Assembly: GCF_013363975.1 (NCBI RefSeq)
Contig: NZ_JABWGN010000014.1
Location: 186,001-250,000, forward strand
Source of the DNA: Nonomuraea montanisoli
Lineage (GTDB): Bacteria > Actinomycetota > Actinomycetes > Streptosporangiales > Streptosporangiaceae
Length of the DNA: 64,000 nt
Reading direction: 5' to 3'
Positions 60,422-64,000 of the stretch are shown here, in pieces (position 1 is the stretch's first letter; every line of letters starts with the position of its first letter). The notes under the pieces are model-generated. The model worked only from the letters and a program-made list of their open reading frames with translations, ran no database searches and had not been told where the DNA came from. The position numbers and the translations under genes are program-made.

Positions 60422-60593
60422 CCGATGACCGGTATCTCTTGTCATCGGCTCTCTCCCGTCGAGCCGGCCGGTGCTCGGGGGTCCGGGGGCCGGAGGCCCC
60501 CGGCCAGGGGGTGTGGGGGAGCTCGGCTCCCCCACTGTCACAGCCCGAACCCCCATCGCGCGAAGCGCGCCCACGGGAGGACCTTGCCTTGAG
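60422..60593 (+). repeat. Dispersed multi-hairpin element, copy E (reference)
   Basis: This is the most complete copy. Successive dyads: GATGAC (60424-60429)/GTCATC (60441-60446); CGAGC/GCTCG (60460-60477); CCGGGGGCC-GGA-GGCCCCCGG (60483-60503); GTGGGGGAGC-TCG-GCTCCCCCAC (60513-60535); CGCGC-GAA-GCGCG (60557-60569). It ends with the ACGGGAGGACCTTGCCTT tail. All five stems are perfect. Confidence 0.93.
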
Positions 60594-60651
60594 CACCGGG
60601 CTGACCACGTACCCCTGAAGTCCGTTCTCACAGCGCCTTTGTTGCGGCCGT

Positions 60652-60739
60652 GTTTCGCGCGTTACCCATGTGTGCGCCTTGTTACAGCCGTGCGACACAC
60701 GTAACCGGAGCACCGCCACGGACCGTCAGAGTGCGTAAC
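60652..60739 (+). promoter_or_regulatory. Possible GlnR-type half-sites upstream of the nitrate genes
   Basis: Five half-sites of the type GTTAC/GTAAC or GTTTC occur at 60652, 60661, 60681, 60701 and 60735, with 20-base steps between three of them. GlnR boxes have the form gTnAC-n6-GaAAC; the fit here is partial. Nitrogen control by GlnR of this transporter/reductase pair would be expected. Confidence 0.4.
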
Positions 60740-60786
60740 CCGCGCTTCCTACGCTCACCGAGCAGAAAGAGAGAGCGTAGGAGGAG

Positions 60787-62100
60787 ATGATGGCGCGGTG
60801 GCTCGCCGAATGGCACCCCGATGACGAGACCTTCTGGGAGACCACGGGCAAGAGGATCGCACGGCGGAACCTCATCTTCTCGATCTTCGCGGAGCATCTG
60901 GGCTTCACCGTCTGGACTCTCTGGAGCATCGTGGCGACCAGGATGGGCGCCTACCAGTTCTCCACCGACCAGCTCTTCTGGCTGGTCGCGCTGCCCAACC
61001 TGATCGGGTCGGCGCTGCGCGTGCCCTACACGTTCGGCCCGGCGCGCTTCGGCGGGCGCACCTTCACCACCTTCAGCGCGCTCATGCTGCTGATCCCCGC
61101 CGTCCTGCTCGGGGTGGCGGTGCGCGACCCGGGCACGCCGTACTGGCTGTTCCTGCTGATCGCGGCGCTGGCCGGGGTGGGCGGCGGCAACTTCGCCTCC
61201 AGCATGGCCAACATCACCTACTTCTACCCCCGCTCCCGGCAGGGCGTCGCCCTCGGGCTCAACGCCGCCGGCGGCAACATCGGCGTCAGCTCCGTGCAGC
61301 TCGTCATGCCGCTGGTGATCGGCGGGCTCGGGCTGGCCGCGGCGGGGTGGTTCTGGGTGCCGTTCATCCTGCTGGCCGCCGGTTGCGCCTGGTTCTTCAT
61401 GGACAACCTGGCCAGCGCCAAGGCCAGCCCGCGCGAGCAGCTCGCGGTGGCCGGGCGCGCCCAGACCTGGGTCATGTCGTTCCTCTACATCGGCACGTTC
61501 GGCTCGTTCATCGGCTACTCGACGGCGTTCCCGCTGCTGGCCAAGAGCCTGTTCCCCGACTCGCCGTGGGCGGCGGTGGCCTTCGCCGGGCCGCTGGTCG
61601 GCTCGCTGATCCGGCCGGTGGGCGGCTGGCTGGCCGACCGGCTCGGCGGCGCCCCGGTCACGCTGTGGAACTTCGCCGGCATGGGCGCCGGCGTCGCCCT
61701 GGTCTGGCTCGCGGTCGAGGCCGGCGCGTTCTGGCCGTTCTTCCTGGCCTTCCAGGTGCTGTTCGTCACGGCCGGCATCGGCAACGGCTCCACGTACCGG
61801 ATGATCCCCGCGATCTTCCAGGCGAAGGCCGTCGCCGAGCGCGGCGAGAGCGAGGAGGCGCTCCTGTACGGCAAGCGGCAGGCGTCGGCGGCGATCGGCA
61901 TCATCTCCGCGGTGGGCGCGCTCGGCGGGTTCCTCATCAACCGGGCGTTCGGGATGTCGTTCGCGCAGACCGGCAGCCCCTCGACCGCGCTGGCCGCCTT
62001 CGGCGCCTTCTACGTGGCCTGCTTCGCCCTGACCTGGTGGTGCTACACGCGGACGGTCGGCGTCTCGCGGGTGGCCAGCCTCGCCCACGCCCGGGTCTGA
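60787..62100 (+). CDS. narK: Nitrate/nitrite transporter (MFS, NarK/NasA type)
   Basis: This is a 437-aa protein with about twelve helices. NarK-type features are WRKAIRAAR-like charged start (TGKRIARRNLIFSIFAEHLGFTVWTLWS), RVPYTFGPARFGGRTFTTFS, ANITYFYPRSRQGVALGLNAAGGNIGVS with the nitrate signature, and RPVGGWLADRLGG. ATG 60787 or the next ATG (60790) follows AGGAGGAG. The nitrate reductase gene begins three bases after its stop. It imports nitrate and/or exports nitrite. Confidence 0.93.
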   Translation: MMARWLAEWHPDDETFWETTGKRIARRNLIFSIFAEHLGFTVWTLWSIVATRMGAYQFSTDQLFWLVALPNLIGSALRVPYTFGPARFGGRTFTTFSALMLLIPAVLLGVAVRDPGTPYWLFLLIAALAGVGGGNFASSMANITYFYPRSRQGVALGLNAAGGNIGVSSVQLVMPLVIGGLGLAAAGWFWVPFILLAAGCAWFFMDNLASAKASPREQLAVAGRAQTWVMSFLYIGTFGSFIGYSTAFPLLAKSLFPDSPWAAVAFAGPLVGSLIRPVGGWLADRLGGAPVTLWNFAGMGAGVALVWLAVEAGAFWPFFLAFQVLFVTAGIGNGSTYRMIPAIFQAKAVAERGESEEALLYGKRQASAAIGIISAVGALGGFLINRAFGMSFAQTGSPSTALAAFGAFYVACFALTWWCYTRTVGVSRVASLAHARV

Positions 62101-62103
62101 GAC

Positions 62104-64000
62104 ATGGGAAAAGTGCTGAGCCACTGCCCCTACTGCGCCCTGCAGTGCGGCATGGCCATCACCGCCGAGGCGGTGATCAGTCCCCGGTCCGACATCCCCG
62201 CCAACGCCGGCGGCGCCCTGTGCCAGAAGGGGTGGACCGCGGCCGAGCTGCTGACTAGCGGCGAGCGCCTGACCACCCCGCTCCTGCACGGCAGGCCCGT
62301 CTCGTGGGAGACCGCGCTCGACCACGTGGCCGGCCGGCTGTCCGAGATCCGCGCCGAGCACGGCCCCGACGGTGTGGCCGTGTTCGGCGGCGGCGGGCTG
62401 ACCAACGAGAAGGCCTACCAGCTCGGCAAGTTCGCCCGGGTGGTGCTCGGCACCAGCCAGATCGACTACAACGGCCGCTTCTGCATGTCGTCGGCGGCGG
62501 CCGCCTCCTCGCGGGCGTTCGGGATGGACCGCGGCATGCCGTTCCCGATCACGGACCTCGCCGAGGCCGACGTCGTGCTGCTGGCCGGCGGCAACGTGGC
62601 CGAGACGATGCCGCCGTTCGTGCGGCACCTGAACGGGCCGCGGCTCATCGTCGTGGACCCGCGCCGCACCGCGACCGCCAAGCTCGCCTGGCTGCACCTG
62701 CAGCCGACCCCGGGCACCGACCTGGCGCTGGCGCTGGGGCTGCTGCACCTGGCGATCGCCGACGGGCTCGTGGACGAGGAGTACGTCGCCGCCCGCACCT
62801 CAGGCTTCGACGCGGTGCGCACCTCGCTCGCCTCGTGGTGGCCGGAGCGGGTCGAGCGGATCACCGGCGTTCCGGTGCCGCGCATGCGGCAGGCGGTCCG
62901 CGCGCTGGCCTCGGCCGACCGCGGAATCGTGCTCACCGGGCGCGGCGCCGAGCAGCACGCCAAGGGCACCGACACGGTGACCGCGTTCATCAACCTGGCG
63001 CTCGCGCTCGGCCTGCCCGGCCGCGAGGGCTCCGGGTACGGCTGCCTGACCGGGCAGGGCAACGGCCAGGGCGGACGGGAGCACGGCCAGAAGGCCGACC
63101 AGCTCCCCGGCTACCGCAAGATCGACGACCCGGCGGCCCGCGAGCACGTCGCCCGCGTGTGGGGGGTGTCCCCTGAGGACCTGCCCGGCCCCGGCCGTTC
63201 GGCCTACGAGCTGCTGGACGCGCTCGGCACGCCGGAGGGGCCGCGGGCGCTGCTGCTGTTCGGCTCCAACCCGGTGGTGTCGGCGCCCCGCTCGGGGCAC
63301 GTCACCGACCGGCTGCGCGCCCTGGACCTGCTGGTGGTGGCCGACATCGTGCTGTCGGAGACCGCCGCCATGGCCGACGTGGTCCTCCCGGTCACCCAGT
63401 GGGCCGAGGAGACGGGCACGATGACGAACCTGGAGGGCAGGGTGCTGCTGCGCCGCCAGGCGGTCCGGCCGCCCGACGGCGTCCGCGGTGACCTGGAGGT
63501 GCTGCAGGGGCTGGCCAAGCGGTTCGGCCACGCGTTCTCCGCCGACCCGCGCGAGGTGTTCGACGAGCTGCGCCGGGCCAGCGCGGGCGGGCTCGCCGAC
63601 TACGCGGGCATCACGTACGAGCGGATCGAGAAGGAGAAGGGCGTCTTCTGGCCCTGCCCCTCCCCCGGCCACCCCGGCACGCCGCGGCCGTTCCTCGACC
63701 GGTTCGCCACCCCGGACGGCCGGGCCAGGTTCGTGGCGGTCGAGCACCGCCCGGCCGTCGAGGAGATCGACGAGGACTACCCCCTCTACCTCACGACCGG
63801 CCGGGTGCTGGCCCAGTACCAGAGCGGCGCGCAGACCCGCCGCATCGCCCCGCTGGCCGAGGCGGCGCCCGAGCCGTTCGTGGAGCTGCACCCGGACCTC
63901 GCCGGCGAGCTGGAGATCGGCGCCGGCGACCTGGTGCGGGTCACCAGCCGGCGGGGCGAGGGCCGGTGGGTGGCCAGGATCAGCGACGCGATCAGGCGCG
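62104..64000 (+). CDS. nasC: Assimilatory nitrate reductase, catalytic subunit (5' part)
   Basis: The first 632 codons of a molybdopterin oxidoreductase are visible; the gene runs off the window. CPYCALQC (8-15) and Cys39 bind a [4Fe-4S] cluster, and CMSSAAAA (about residue 125) provides the Mo ligand Cys. GNVAETMPP, DPRRTATAKLAWLHLQPTPGTDLAL, GRGAEQHAKGTD, GQGNGQGGREHGQKADQLPGY and LYLTTGRVLAQYQSGAQTRR are family cofactor-binding blocks. ATG 62104 follows the transporter by three bases, so the two are cotranscribed. Context and lack of a Tat signal fit a cytoplasmic assimilatory enzyme. Confidence 0.92.
   Translation, partial: MGKVLSHCPYCALQCGMAITAEAVISPRSDIPANAGGALCQKGWTAAELLTSGERLTTPLLHGRPVSWETALDHVAGRLSEIRAEHGPDGVAVFGGGGLTNEKAYQLGKFARVVLGTSQIDYNGRFCMSSAAAASSRAFGMDRGMPFPITDLAEADVVLLAGGNVAETMPPFVRHLNGPRLIVVDPRRTATAKLAWLHLQPTPGTDLALALGLLHLAIADGLVDEEYVAARTSGFDAVRTSLASWWPERVERITGVPVPRMRQAVRALASADRGIVLTGRGAEQHAKGTDTVTAFINLALALGLPGREGSGYGCLTGQGNGQGGREHGQKADQLPGYRKIDDPAAREHVARVWGVSPEDLPGPGRSAYELLDALGTPEGPRALLLFGSNPVVSAPRSGHVTDRLRALDLLVVADIVLSETAAMADVVLPVTQWAEETGTMTNLEGRVLLRRQAVRPPDGVRGDLEVLQGLAKRFGHAFSADPREVFDELRRASAGGLADYAGITYERIEKEKGVFWPCPSPGHPGTPRPFLDRFATPDGRARFVAVEHRPAVEEIDEDYPLYLTTGRVLAQYQSGAQTRRIAPLAEAAPEPFVELHPDLAGELEIGAGDLVRVTSRRGEGRWVARISDAIRR

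Noticed and set aside
59532..60593. Open frames inside the dispersed elements as small proteins
   Set aside because: The frames follow the hairpin sequence, differ in length between copies and lack ribosome sites; hairpins are conserved rather than codons.
60682..62748. A long minus-strand frame opposite the nitrate transporter and reductase genes
   Set aside because: Antisense shadow with Arg/Gly/His-rich composition and no motif; the plus-strand genes have clear family signatures.
1..64000. tRNA or rRNA genes, phage genes and replication origin
   Set aside because: I saw no cloverleaf-type tRNA, rRNA segment, integrase, capsid or dnaA-box cluster. Short RNA genes could still be missed by eye.

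Overview
The window is very GC-rich DNA with many GTG and some TTG starts, TAnnnT -10 boxes placed 6-7 bases before start codons (leaderless genes), and families typical of actinomycetes (PadR, XRE-TPR, DUF1062, GH127 with LacI, NicO, YcaO/TfuA). I infer a mycelial actinobacterium, probably of the Streptosporangiales type. The genus cannot be fixed from the sequence alone.

Layout. 1-3.6 kb: the end of an endonuclease/phosphatase-fold gene, then a type II NADH dehydrogenase and cytochrome c oxidase subunit I (minus strand). 3.7-7.4 kb: a large secreted S8 protease with a malectin-like tail. 7.5-16.1 kb: a tight minus-strand operon of GH127 beta-L-arabinofuranosidase, sugar ABC importer (binding protein and two permeases) and two paralogous secreted HEYGH zinc-protease-like proteins. 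A divergent LacI regulator follows, with a clear operator in the gap. 17.3-18.7 kb: a divergent SDR/TetR pair around a perfect palindrome. 18.9-24.1 kb: a bifunctional penicillin-binding protein, then PadR, ABC ATPase and FtsX-like permease. 24.2-28.2 kb: a beta-lactamase-like hydrolase, a phosphoesterase, an alpha/beta hydrolase divergent from AraC, and a small membrane protein. 28.2-32.4 kb: an insertion-sequence graveyard (two inverted IS5 fragments around an acetyltransferase, IS630 and ROK fragments, a dead IS5-type element) with an intact APH-type kinase gene. 33-38 kb: a NicO metal exporter coupled to a large phosphoesterase/PQQ-propeller fusion.

38.1-42.0 kb holds the most interesting locus: a compact peptide-modification (RiPP) operon of an EgtD-like methyltransferase, a 46-residue precursor peptide, a YcaO enzyme and a TfuA protein. 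It ends in a terminator. 42-48.8 kb: an SGNH hydrolase pseudogene, DoxX, DUF1062, a methyltransferase, a NarL-type two-component system, a PAF-acetylhydrolase-like lipase and a SnoaL-like protein. 48.8-52 kb: another decayed stretch (YdcF remnant, broken ABC exporter) around a SUKH gene. 52-55 kb: MOSC, a MerR-peroxiredoxin fusion, an M24 peptidase and a GGCT-like gene, two of them behind near-identical MerR-type promoters. 55-60.3 kb: a small divergent gene pair, XRE-TPR regulator, S9 peptidase, TPR protein and acetyltransferase. 60.8-64 kb: NarK-type nitrate transporter and the start of an assimilatory nitrate reductase.

Two genome-scale signals cut across the genes. First, a dispersed element of about 100-170 bp with up to five consecutive perfect stem-loops occurs five times between 32.8 and 60.6 kb. 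Second, short tandem duplications of 15-45 bp are very frequent, and several enclose the stop codon of a gene. One has broken an ABC ATPase gene, and another has pulled apart the overlap of a kinase/regulator pair.
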